A DNA stretch of 64,000 nt, from positions 1 through 64,000 of the forward strand of contig JACPCW010000073.1 in assembly GCA_016184365.1 (NCBI GenBank), read 5' to 3'. Below the pieces are notes generated by a model. That model saw only the letters and a list, made by a program, of their open reading frames with translations. It ran no database searches and was not told where the DNA came from. Shown here piece by piece: positions 33,926 through 42,132 of the stretch. The position numbers and the translations under genes are program-made. The DNA comes from Candidatus Rokuibacteriota bacterium. Its GTDB lineage: Bacteria > Methylomirabilota > Methylomirabilia > Rokubacteriales > CSP1-6. How positions within the stretch are numbered: the first letter of the stretch is position 1; the number at the start of each line of letters is the position of its first letter.

Positions 33926-34627
33926 GTGCCGAGCGAGCTCGACCGCACCTATCACTTCATCATCACGTCGTGGGCGGAGCGCGGCGACCCGCCGCACTTC
34001 ACCGACATCGCGCGGGCGTTCGGCGTCTCGCCGGACGCGGGGCGGCGCCGGCTCCACGACCTGATGGCGGTCGGGCTCCCGAACTGGCTCTTCCCCGGGA
34101 CGGACCTCATCGCCTCGTTCGCGCCGTTCCATGCGCTTCCCAGCAGCTACCGCATCACGGTGGATGGCCGCACGGGGTGGTACGCGCAGTGCGGCTTCGA
34201 GTCGATCTCGGCGAGCTTCGCGTTTCCCGGCCGCACGATCGCCATCGAGACCACGTGTCTCGACTGCGGCGAGCCGCTGCGCATCGCGGTGCGCGAGGGG
34301 CAGATCGAGAGCGAAGATCCGCGCGGCATCGTCGGCTACGTCGACGTCCCCACGCGCGAGTGGCGCGCCAACCTGCCCTACACGTGAACGCGCATGAACC
34401 TCTTCCGGTCGGGAGACCACGCGCGCCGATGGAGCGGCTACACGCCGGCCACCGACGCCGGCATCGTCACGCTGGCGCAGCTCGCGTCGATCATGGGCAC
34501 GCCGCGCCATCGCGACCGCTACACGGGGCAGTACGTGTCGTCGTTTCCGGGCTACGGCGCCCCGTTCTTCGACAACCTGAAACGCGTCACGGCGAACGAT
34601 CCGTTCTGGGATCCCACGCCGCGTTGA
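33926..34627 (+). CDS. MerB-like (organomercurial lyase family) protein, probable selenoprotein with Sec at in-frame TGA 34385
   Basis: GTG start at 33926 after TGAGGAGA. Read through one TGA, it encodes 233 residues (MerB is 212). The N-terminal winged-helix part (DIARAFGVSPDAGRRRLHDL) is followed by the lyase core: WYAQCGFE matches MerB YAWCALD (Cys96; Asp99 is Glu here) and FPGRTIAIETTC matches the IGRTARVSSHC strand. Codon 154 is TGA, 64 residues after this Cys; in MerB, catalytic Cys159 lies 62 residues after Cys96. The sequence then continues in the same frame, TRMNLFRSGDHARRW, matching MerB CHVHFFASVPTAEDW position for position. An SECIS-like hairpin follows the TGA. The alternative is two genes (33926-34387 and 34394-34627), but the second has no ribosome site. 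MerB cleaves C-Hg bonds; the substrate here is unknown. Confidence 0.75.
34385..34425 (+). promoter_or_regulatory. putative bacterial SECIS element after the in-frame TGA
   Basis: TGA is at 34385-34387. A lower stem CGCGC (34389-34393) / GCGCG (34421-34425) begins one base later. The upper stem TCTTCC / GGGAGA (34401-34416) carries the four-base apical loop GGTC. E. coli fdhF SECIS also has a GGUC apical loop, 18 nt after its UGA; here the distance is 19 nt. SelB recognises this loop and a bulged U in the stem; U residues 5' of the loop could fill that role. The element lies inside the coding region, as required in bacteria. Confidence 0.65.
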
Positions 34628-34640
34628 GAGGAGCCTCCCC

Positions 34641-35702
34641 GTGACGAAGCACAAGGTCGCAGCGATCCCCGGCGACGGCATCGGCAAGGAAGTCGTCCCC
34701 GCCGGCATCCAGGTGCTCGAGACCGTCGGGCGGAAGTTCGGCATCGAGTGGGAGTGGCAGACGTTCGACTGGAGCTGCGAGACGTACACGAAGACCGGCC
34801 GGATGATGCCGGAGAACGGCCTCGAGATCCTGCGCGAGTTCGAGGCGATCTTCCTCGGCGCCGTCGGCTTTCCGGGCGTGCCGGACCACGTCTCGCTCTG
34901 GGGCCTGCTGATCCCCATCCGCCGCGGCTTCCATCAATACGTGAACCTCCGCCCGGTGCGACTGCTCAAAGGCGTGCGGTCGCCGCTCGCCGGCCGCGGC
35001 CCGGCCGACATCGACATGCTGATCGTGCGCGAGAACAACGAGGGCGAATACTCCGAGATCGGTGGACGTCTATACAAGGGATCGGAGGACGAGCTCGCGA
35101 TGCAGCAGGCGATCTTCACGCGCAAGGGATGCGACCGCATCATGCGGTTCGCGTTCGAGCAGGCGCGGAAGCGGCCGCGCAAGCACGTGACCTCCGCCAC
35201 GAAGTCGAACGGCATCATCCACTCGATGCCGTACTGGGACGAGCGCTTCGCGGCCGTCGCGAAGGAATACCCCGACGTGAAAACCGCGCAGTACCACATC
35301 GACATCCTCACCGCGCACTTCGTCCAGCACCCGGACTGGTTCGACGTGGTCGTCGGCTCGAACCTCTTCGGTGACATCCTCTCGGACCTCGGACCGGCCA
35401 TCGCCGGCTCGATCGGCATCGCGCCGGGCGGCAACATCAATCCCGAGAAGACGTATCCGTCGATGTTCGAGCCCGTGCACGGCTCGGCGCCGGACATCGC
35501 GGGCAAGGGCGTGGCGAACCCGATCGCGCAGATCTGGACGGGCGCGATGCTCGTCGAGCACCTCGGGCATCCCGACGCGGCGGCCGCGATCGTGCGCGCC
35601 ATCGAGCGGGTGGTCGAAGACGGCAAGACGCTGACGCGCGACCTTGGCGGCAAAGCGGCGACGAAGGAGATGACGGCCGCCATCGAGGCCGCGCTGACGT
35701 GA
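34641..35702 (+). CDS. tartrate/D-malate dehydrogenase-type enzyme (isocitrate/isopropylmalate dehydrogenase family)
   Basis: 353 residues. The family start VAAIPGDGIGKEVVPAG, LRPVRLLKGVRSPL (substrate-binding Arg), IVRENNEGEYSEIGGR, the catalytic Lys/Asp region VGSNLFGDILSDLGPAI and NAD-site FEPVHGSAPDIAGKGVANP are all present. The NNEGEYS loop and SLWGLLIPIRR are those of tartrate dehydrogenase/decarboxylase and D-malate dehydrogenase (TtuC/DmlA) rather than LeuB. It performs NAD-dependent oxidative decarboxylation of beta-hydroxy acids in the cytosol with Mn or Mg. It lies 13 bp after the MerB-like gene. Confidence 0.9.
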   Translation: MTKHKVAAIPGDGIGKEVVPAGIQVLETVGRKFGIEWEWQTFDWSCETYTKTGRMMPENGLEILREFEAIFLGAVGFPGVPDHVSLWGLLIPIRRGFHQYVNLRPVRLLKGVRSPLAGRGPADIDMLIVRENNEGEYSEIGGRLYKGSEDELAMQQAIFTRKGCDRIMRFAFEQARKRPRKHVTSATKSNGIIHSMPYWDERFAAVAKEYPDVKTAQYHIDILTAHFVQHPDWFDVVVGSNLFGDILSDLGPAIAGSIGIAPGGNINPEKTYPSMFEPVHGSAPDIAGKGVANPIAQIWTGAMLVEHLGHPDAAAAIVRAIERVVEDGKTLTRDLGGKAATKEMTAAIEAALT

Positions 35703-35760
35703 TCCCCTGACGCGGCGGCGCGCGCTCCGCCTCGTCGTCGCCGCGGCCGCGGTCTGCCTC

Positions 35761-38700
35761 GTGCTCGCGGCGGCGACGGTGATCGCGCTGCCCGAAATCA
35801 TCCGGCGCGCGGCCATCGCGGGTCTCGGCGCGGCGACGGGGCGCACCGTCGCGCTGGCGAGCGTCGACGTCAGCCTGCGTCAGCGCCGGATCGCGCTGCG
35901 CGGGCTGTCGATCACGGATCGCGACGGGCAACCGCTGGCCTCGCTCGATCGCGTCGAAGCGCGCCTGCGCTCGCGCGATCTCCTCCGCGGCCACCTTCAT
36001 CTCGTCGACGTCGCCGTCGACAAGCCGACCGTGCGAATCGTCCGGACCGGCCCCGCCGAGTTCAACATCTCCGACCTGTTCGGTGGCGAAAAGAAACGCG
36101 GTGGCGGCATGCTGGCCGTCACCGTCGATCGCTTCGCGCTCGACGGCGGGACGGTCGTCGTCGAAGACCGCACGCTGAACCCGGCGCGGACGTGGCGCAT
36201 CGACGCCATGCGCGCGGAGGCGCGCGACGTGTCCAGCGTCGCCGGGGCGCGGCCCGGCGTGGCGACACTCAACGCCGTCGCCGCGGGGTCACCGATCGCG
36301 CTGTGGGTAACCGACCTGCGCCTGGATCCGCTCCGGCTGCACGCCACCGTCAGCGCGCGCGACATCGACGCGACGCTCGTCGGCATCTATCTGCCGCCCG
36401 CGAGTCCGCTGACCCCGACGGCCGGCGTCGTCAACATCGCGGGCACGGTGCGGCACGACGCGGCCAGCGGCTCGCGCATCGGCTTCGACGTCGGCTTCGC
36501 GAACGTCGAGCTTCATCGACCCGGCCAGTCTCATCCGTTCGTGCTGGCGCCCGCGGTGCGGCTGACGGTCGAAACCCTCGACGTGCGCGCCGGCGTCATC
36601 GATCTCGGCCGCCTGACGCTCGGCGCGGAGCGTGTGACGCTGCAGGACGCCGGGAAGCGCCGCTGGACGGCCGACGGCATCGCGATCGACGTGCTGAACG
36701 CCTCCAGCAACCGCCAGGCGACACCGGGAACGGCGACGGCGCGCGCGACGTTCGCGGGCGCCAGCGCATCCGTCTGGGTGACGAACTTCCGGCTCGCGCC
36801 CGTCGAGCTTCACGCGACCACGATCGTCCGGAACGTCGACGCCGGATTGCTGAAGGTCTATCTGCCGCCCGACCGTCCGGTGCAGCCGGAGCGCGGCGTC
36901 GTCAACGCGTCGATGCAGCTCGACCACGATGCGAAGAGCGGCACGCGGATGACGATCGATGCCGGGTTCCGCAACGTCGATCTCCGTCTCCCTGCGCAAT
37001 CGGTCACCGCGGAGTCACTCCGGCTTCTCGTCGAAGACGTTCGCCTGGCGACGGGCGTCGTGACCGTCGGCCGCGTCGGCCTCACCGGTGAGCTCGTCAC
37101 CATCGAGGACCGCACCGTGAAACCCGCCCACAAATGGCCGGTGCGGAACCTCGCCGTCGAAGCGACCCGGCTGTCGAGTCGCCGCGAGGACACGCAGGGC
37201 GTCGCGACGCTCCGCGCCACCGTCGCCGGCGCGCCCGTCTCCGTCTGGGCGACCCGCGTGCGCATCGAACCGCTCGCGCTCCATGCCACGGTGATGCTCC
37301 GCCAGATCGACGTCGCCGTCGTGCGCCCGTACCTGCCGGCGCACGTGCCGGTCGAGCTCGAGCGCGGCGTCGTCGACGCGTCGCTGCGTGTGGACCTCGC
37401 CAGAGACGAGGGCGTACGCGTCGACCTCGACGCGCGGCTCACCGGCATGGCCGCGCGCAGCCGCGAAGCCGATGGACCGCGCCTGCAGATGTCGGAGATG
37501 CGCGTCACGGTCGCGGAAGCGCGTCGCAAGGGCGAGCAGTCCAGCGTGGGACGCTTCGAGCTCCAGGGACGTGGGTCCATCACCGGCCTGCGTCCCGGGC
37601 CGCCGAAGCTCGAGCTCGAACGCTGGCACGTGGCGGCGGAGGACCTGACGTGGCCGGTGCGCGCGCCGGCGCGCCTCGAAGTGAGTGCCAAGGCCGTCGA
37701 TCGCAGCGAGGTGAGCGCGCGCGGCACGGTGCAGCTGACGAAGCCGCTGCCCGAGATCGCGTGGTCCGCCGACGTCGAGGCGGAGCTCACGTCGATCAAC
37801 CTCGAGCAGTTCGCCGGGCTCGCGCCCGCGACGCAGGGCCTGAGCGGGCGCGTGCGCGGAACATTCGCCGGCACGGTGGCGTGGGCGGGCACGCTCACCG
37901 CGCGGATGCGCGGCGATGCGAGCGCCTCGCGCCTCGCGCTCGTCGAGGACGGCCGCACGCTCGTGTCGGCGCGCCGCGTCCAGGCGGCCGCCGTCGACGT
38001 GCAGTGGCCCGAGCGCGTCGCCGTGCAGCAGATCCGCCTCACGCAACCCGGGATCCGGCTCGAGCGAAACCGTCAGGGCGCGCTGTCGCTCGCCACCCGT
38101 TTCGCGGGAACGACGACGACGACGACGCCGTCACCGCCGGCGACGGGCGATGCGCCACGGCGTTCGGGGCCGGAGATCGCCGTCGCGGAAGTCGTCGTCG
38201 AGGCCGGGAACGTCTCGTTCGCCGATCGACTCGCGTTCGAGCCCGTGCTCATCGACCTGCCGCGCGTCGACGCCACGCTGCGAGATCTCACCTGGCCCGC
38301 GCGCGGCCCCGCCCGCATCAAGCTCGACGCCGCGATGATGCTGGGCGGCACCGTGGCCGTCGAAGGCACCGTCGTCGCCGAGCCCGCGAGCGTCGATCTC
38401 AACATCGACGTCAAAGGCATCGAGGCGGCGAGCATCCAGGCGTACGCGCCGTTTCGCGCGCGCGTTCGCGGGCGGCTCGACGCCCGCCTCACCGTCAGCG
38501 GACCGCTGACGCCGGCGTTGCGCCTCACCGCCAAGGGCGAAGCGGCGATGCGCAACGTGACGATCGGCGACGCGCAGCGCACGCTGCTCACCGTCGCAGG
38601 GATCGAAGTCACGGGCATCGACGCGGTGTGGCCCGAGCGCGTGAACGTCGACGCGGTGCGCGTCCGCCGATCCTGGGCGCTCATCGAGCGCACACCGGAC

Positions 38701-40443
38701 GGAGAGTTCGCGCTCCGCCGGCTGTTCGAAGCGAAGCCGGCCATGGCGTCGACGCCTGCCGCGAAGGCGCCGGTCGCCGCCGCTCCGGCTGCGCCCCCGG
38801 AGTTCCACATACGCGAAGCCGTGTTCGAAGACGGCGCGGTCACCGTGTCGGATGCCATCGTGACGCCTCCGGCCCGGTTCGACGTGAGCGGCAGCCGCCT
38901 GGTCGTTCAGGATTTCGTGTGGCCGTCGACGCGTCCCATGAAGCTCCATCTCACCTCGCCGGCGCCGGGTGGCGGCAAGCTCGACATCGCCGGAACCTTC
39001 GCGCTCGATCCCGTCCGGCTCGACATGCGTGCGGTGCTCGACGGCGTTGCGTTGGCGCCGGCGCAGCCGTACCTGCCGATCGAGGGCCTCGTCACCGGCC
39101 GCGTCACGGGCGATCTCGCCTTCAAGATGGCAGCCGAGCCGCTCGCCGTCTCCGTCACCGGGCAGGCGCGCGTGCAGAGATTCCGGCTCAGCGACGGCGA
39201 CCGTCCCGTCATCACCGTCGGGCGTGTCGAGACGACCGGCATCGATGTCGATTGGCCGAAGCGCATTGCCGTGCAGAGCGTGCGGTTCGCGCGGCCACGA
39301 CTGCTCATCGAGCGCGATGCCGAGGGCGACTTCGCGATCCAGCGACTCGTGACGCCGCGTCGCGAGCCCGCGGCGGCGGCGGTCCCGTCGACCCCAGGCG
39401 AGTCAGCCGCGCCATCCGCCGTGCCGGCGGAGCTCACGATCGACGTCGGCCAGCTCAAGTTCGAGCGGGCGTCGGCGCGCTTCGTCGATCACGGCACGCG
39501 GCCCGCCTACGCCGAGGAGCTGAACGACGTCGAGATCGCGATCACCGGGCTCACGACCGCGCCGAACCGCCCGGTGCGGTTCGCGACGACCGGTGTCATG
39601 CCCGGGGGCGCGTCGCTCAAGGTCACCGGAGAAGGCACCGCCGGCGATCGCCCGGTGCTCGATCTCGACGTCACGCTGCGCGACATCGTCGTGCCGCGCG
39701 CGAATCCGTACCTCGACAAGTACACGTCGTGGACGGCGACGCGCGGCAGGCTCAGCGTGTCGGCGAAGTACCACCTCGAAGGCACGCGGCTCGACGCGCG
39801 CCACGACATCGTCGTCGCGCAGCTCGACGTGGAGAAGAGCGAGGCGGACGACGAGGTCGAGCGGAGGCTCGGCATGCCCCTCGGTTTCCTCGTCGCCGTC
39901 ATGAAGAACGCGCGCGGCGAGATCCGCCTGTCGCTGCCCGTCTCGGGCGACGTCGGCACCGGGACGTACGAGTTTCGTGAGGCGGTGTGGGGCGCCGTGC
40001 GCGCGGCCATGCTGCGGCTCGTCGCGCTGCCGTTCAGCCGCATCGGCTCGATCTTCGTGAGCGAGGACTCGAAGCTGACGGGGCTGACGATCGCGCCGGT
40101 GACGTTCGAGGCGGGCACGACGCGGCGGACACCGGGGACGGACGGGCACCTCGAACGCGTCGCCGCGTTCCTGCGCGATACGCCGTCGGCGAACGTGGCG
40201 CTGACGCCGATCCTCACCGCGGCCGACGTCGAGGCGCTGAAATCGAGCGCCGCGCCGGCGAGCACGGAGCCGACGCCCGCCGACGCGGTACGCGCGCTCG
40301 CGGCCGGTCGCCTCGACGCCGTGCGCGACGCGATCCTCAAGGCGGCGAGCATCGATCCGACCCGGATCACCGCGCCCCGCCGGCGCACGCCACTCGTCGA
40401 GACGGTCGGCGTCGGGCGCGTCGAATTCGACCTCCGGCCATGA
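35761..40443 (+). CDS. DUF748/AsmA-like giant membrane-anchored protein
   Basis: 1560 residues from GTG 35761. That start cuts into an N-terminal transmembrane anchor; the frame is open back to 35698 and encodes TRRRALRLVVAAAAVCLVLA, so a CTG at 35707 may be the real start. The body is a chain of beta-rich repeats with recurring phrases (VETTGIDVDWPKRIAVQSVR, VEVTGIDAVWPERVNVDAVR type) and ends with the DUF748 block YEFREAVWGAVRAAMLRLV and PFSRIGSIF. AsmA/TamB/YhdP-like proteins form periplasmic grooves that carry phospholipids to the outer membrane, implying a diderm. Alanine/proline linkers separate modules. It ends ATGA-overlapped with a GNAT remnant. Confidence 0.85.
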   Translation: MLAAATVIALPEIIRRAAIAGLGAATGRTVALASVDVSLRQRRIALRGLSITDRDGQPLASLDRVEARLRSRDLLRGHLHLVDVAVDKPTVRIVRTGPAEFNISDLFGGEKKRGGGMLAVTVDRFALDGGTVVVEDRTLNPARTWRIDAMRAEARDVSSVAGARPGVATLNAVAAGSPIALWVTDLRLDPLRLHATVSARDIDATLVGIYLPPASPLTPTAGVVNIAGTVRHDAASGSRIGFDVGFANVELHRPGQSHPFVLAPAVRLTVETLDVRAGVIDLGRLTLGAERVTLQDAGKRRWTADGIAIDVLNASSNRQATPGTATARATFAGASASVWVTNFRLAPVELHATTIVRNVDAGLLKVYLPPDRPVQPERGVVNASMQLDHDAKSGTRMTIDAGFRNVDLRLPAQSVTAESLRLLVEDVRLATGVVTVGRVGLTGELVTIEDRTVKPAHKWPVRNLAVEATRLSSRREDTQGVATLRATVAGAPVSVWATRVRIEPLALHATVMLRQIDVAVVRPYLPAHVPVELERGVVDASLRVDLARDEGVRVDLDARLTGMAARSREADGPRLQMSEMRVTVAEARRKGEQSSVGRFELQGRGSITGLRPGPPKLELERWHVAAEDLTWPVRAPARLEVSAKAVDRSEVSARGTVQLTKPLPEIAWSADVEAELTSINLEQFAGLAPATQGLSGRVRGTFAGTVAWAGTLTARMRGDASASRLALVEDGRTLVSARRVQAAAVDVQWPERVAVQQIRLTQPGIRLERNRQGALSLATRFAGTTTTTTPSPPATGDAPRRSGPEIAVAEVVVEAGNVSFADRLAFEPVLIDLPRVDATLRDLTWPARGPARIKLDAAMMLGGTVAVEGTVVAEPASVDLNIDVKGIEAASIQAYAPFRARVRGRLDARLTVSGPLTPALRLTAKGEAAMRNVTIGDAQRTLLTVAGIEVTGIDAVWPERVNVDAVRVRRSWALIERTPDGEFALRRLFEAKPAMASTPAAKAPVAAAPAAPPEFHIREAVFEDGAVTVSDAIVTPPARFDVSGSRLVVQDFVWPSTRPMKLHLTSPAPGGGKLDIAGTFALDPVRLDMRAVLDGVALAPAQPYLPIEGLVTGRVTGDLAFKMAAEPLAVSVTGQARVQRFRLSDGDRPVITVGRVETTGIDVDWPKRIAVQSVRFARPRLLIERDAEGDFAIQRLVTPRREPAAAAVPSTPGESAAPSAVPAELTIDVGQLKFERASARFVDHGTRPAYAEELNDVEIAITGLTTAPNRPVRFATTGVMPGGASLKVTGEGTAGDRPVLDLDVTLRDIVVPRANPYLDKYTSWTATRGRLSVSAKYHLEGTRLDARHDIVVAQLDVEKSEADDEVERRLGMPLGFLVAVMKNARGEIRLSLPVSGDVGTGTYEFREAVWGAVRAAMLRLVALPFSRIGSIFVSEDSKLTGLTIAPVTFEAGTTRRTPGTDGHLERVAAFLRDTPSANVALTPILTAADVEALKSSAAPASTEPTPADAVRALAAGRLDAVRDAILKAASIDPTRITAPRRRTPLVETVGVGRVEFDLRP

Positions 40444-40592
40444 CGAACGCTCGCACGCGCGACGAGAGACCGCTGAAGCCGACGCTCGACGTGCGACCGC
40501 TGACGCCGGCGCGCTGGCCCGATCTCGAGAAGCTCTTCGAGCCACGCGGCGCCTGCGCCGGCTGCTGGTGCATGTTTCCGCGCCTGACCCAT
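40440..40592 (+). pseudogene. GNAT acetyltransferase N-terminal remnant
   Basis: Starts with an ATGA overlap on the DUF748 stop and reads LDVRPLTPARWPDLEKLFEP and GACAGCWCMFPRL, the start of a GNAT subfamily known for GCWCM-type motifs. All of the acetyl-CoA-binding part (about 120 residues) is missing. The frame happens to stay open into the downstream cyclase gene, so ORF callers give a false fusion. Confidence 0.6.
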
Positions 40593-40667
40593 AGTCCACG
40601 CCCGGGTTATCCTCACCGGCGCCCGTACCGTTGGCTACACCGAAGGCACGAACCAGGAGATTCCCAT

Positions 40668-41570
40668 ATGCCGAGCTGGACACCACCGACGCAGGATCGG
40701 GTCGAGGACTACTTCAAGGAGCTGAACAACTGGGGCCGCTGGGGCGACGCCGACCAGCGCGGCACCGTGAATCTCATCACGCCGGCCAAGCAGGACGCGG
40801 CGCGCGCGCTCGTGCGCCTCGGCCGCACCGTGTCGCTCGCGCGCGACATCGGCGCCGGCGGCGTGCTCGGCTACCACATCACCTACCCGTCGCCGCGCGA
40901 GCGCTCCGACGTCGTGCTCGACCGCTTCGACCTCGTCTATCACGGCTACTGGGTCACGCACGTCGACGCGCTCTGCCACGTCGCCTGGGACGGCGAGCTC
41001 TACAATGGCCGGCCGTTCAAGACGAACTTCACGCAGGCCGGCGCGACGTGGTGCCCGATCGATCCGCTGTTCGACGGCATCACGTCACGCGGCGTGCTGC
41101 TCGACGTCGCCTCGGCGCGGAAGGACGGCTACGTCACCGTCGGCAACCCGGTGACGCCGAAGGACCTCGACGACGCGGCCGCCCGCGCCGGCGTGACGGT
41201 CGAGCCCGGCGACGTTCTCGTCCTGCACAGCGGCGACGCGGCGTTTCGCACGGCGCATCCCGACTGGGTGCCGCGCGTGTCGCCGCATCCCGGACTGCAC
41301 GTCGCCTGTCTCGAATGGTTCCGCGCGCACGACATCGCGGCGATCGCGTGGGACATGATGGACGAGCGACCCGTGAGCTACCCCGGCTTCTTCATGGGCA
41401 CGCACCTCGCCATTCCGTTCCTCGGGCTGGCGCTGATCGACAACACGATGACGGACCGCGTGGCCGCGGCGTGCCGCGAGCTCGGACGCCACGAGTTCCT
41501 GTTCACCGTCGCGCCGCTCCGGATTCCGGGCTCGACCGGGGCGCCCGCGCATCCGCTCGCGATCTTCTGA
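40668..41570 (+). CDS. cyclase family protein (kynurenine formamidase-like)
   Basis: 300 residues from ATG 40668 with AGGAGA 8 bp upstream. The metal-binding motif of the family appears as VTHVDALCHVAWDGELYNG, followed by GVLLDVASARKDG, DLDDAAARAGVTVEPGDVLVLHSG and AAIAWDMMDERPVSYPG. Relatives hydrolyse N-formylkynurenine, isatin or similar ring amides or lactones. Start DRVEDYFKELNNWGRWGDAD is typical of the long subfamily. The substrate is unknown. It is the last gene of the plus-strand operon. Confidence 0.88.
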   Translation: MPSWTPPTQDRVEDYFKELNNWGRWGDADQRGTVNLITPAKQDAARALVRLGRTVSLARDIGAGGVLGYHITYPSPRERSDVVLDRFDLVYHGYWVTHVDALCHVAWDGELYNGRPFKTNFTQAGATWCPIDPLFDGITSRGVLLDVASARKDGYVTVGNPVTPKDLDDAAARAGVTVEPGDVLVLHSGDAAFRTAHPDWVPRVSPHPGLHVACLEWFRAHDIAAIAWDMMDERPVSYPGFFMGTHLAIPFLGLALIDNTMTDRVAAACRELGRHEFLFTVAPLRIPGSTGAPAHPLAIF

Positions 41571-41619
41571 TCGCGGGCGCTGCGGCGATCAGCGAGGCGC
41601 GCGAAACCCAGTACGCGGG

Positions 41620-42081
41620 CTAGTACACGCCGCCGAGCTTGCGGTGATCCCAGGTGACGACGCGGGTGGGGTGAAACCGCATCCCCACGCGCTTCGGCGC
41701 CTGCTTCGCGACCACCGCTGCCACGGCGTCGGGCGTGGCGCCCGGCGAGTAGCGCGTCATCACGGCGATCCCGATGGGCGTGACCGCCGGCACGTCGTGC
41801 ACCAGCTCGACGTCGCACTCGAGCATCGCGCCGCGCAGCTCGTGATAGAGCTCGCCGGCTTCGACCTGCAGGGTCGCTTGCGGCCGCCGCTCGAGGTTGC
41901 GCGCCTTCTGGGATTTCGCGAAGGTCCACGCCGTGATGCGCCCGTCGTCGACGACATACCAGAGCGGCATCAGGTGCGGGCGGCCGTTCGGGCCGATCGT
42001 CGCGCACGTGATGATGCGCTGCTCCTCGAGAAAGCGGGTCAGCTCCTCCTGCGACATCGTGATCTCGACACGACGGGACAT
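41620..42081 (-). CDS. pyridoxamine 5'-phosphate oxidase-like FMN-binding protein
   Basis: 153 residues from ATG 42081 after AAGGAG; the ORF to 42954 continues antisense to the epimerase and is a shadow. The split-barrel fold shows EELTRFLEEQRIITCATIGP, GRPHLMPLWYVVDDGRITAW and KARNLERRPQATLQVEAGE, the FMN/F420-binding PPOX pattern. The C-terminal VGMRFHPTRVVTWDHRKLGG is also typical. It could bind FMN, F420 or heme. Convergent with the cyclase gene, divergent from the epimerase gene (51 bp). Confidence 0.85.
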   Translation of the reverse strand: MSRRVEITMSQEELTRFLEEQRIITCATIGPNGRPHLMPLWYVVDDGRITAWTFAKSQKARNLERRPQATLQVEAGELYHELRGAMLECDVELVHDVPAVTPIGIAVMTRYSPGATPDAVAAVVAKQAPKRVGMRFHPTRVVTWDHRKLGGVY

Positions 42082-42132
42082 GGCACACTCCTTTGACGTG
42101 ATGGATCCCCAGCGTACCCGGAGACAGGCATC

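Noticed and set aside
34394-34627. Separate 77-residue gene after the MerB-like ORF
   Set aside because: Same frame as the upstream ORF, no ribosome site, and its sequence aligns as the C-terminus of MerB; Sec read-through explains it better. A nonsense mutation remains possible.
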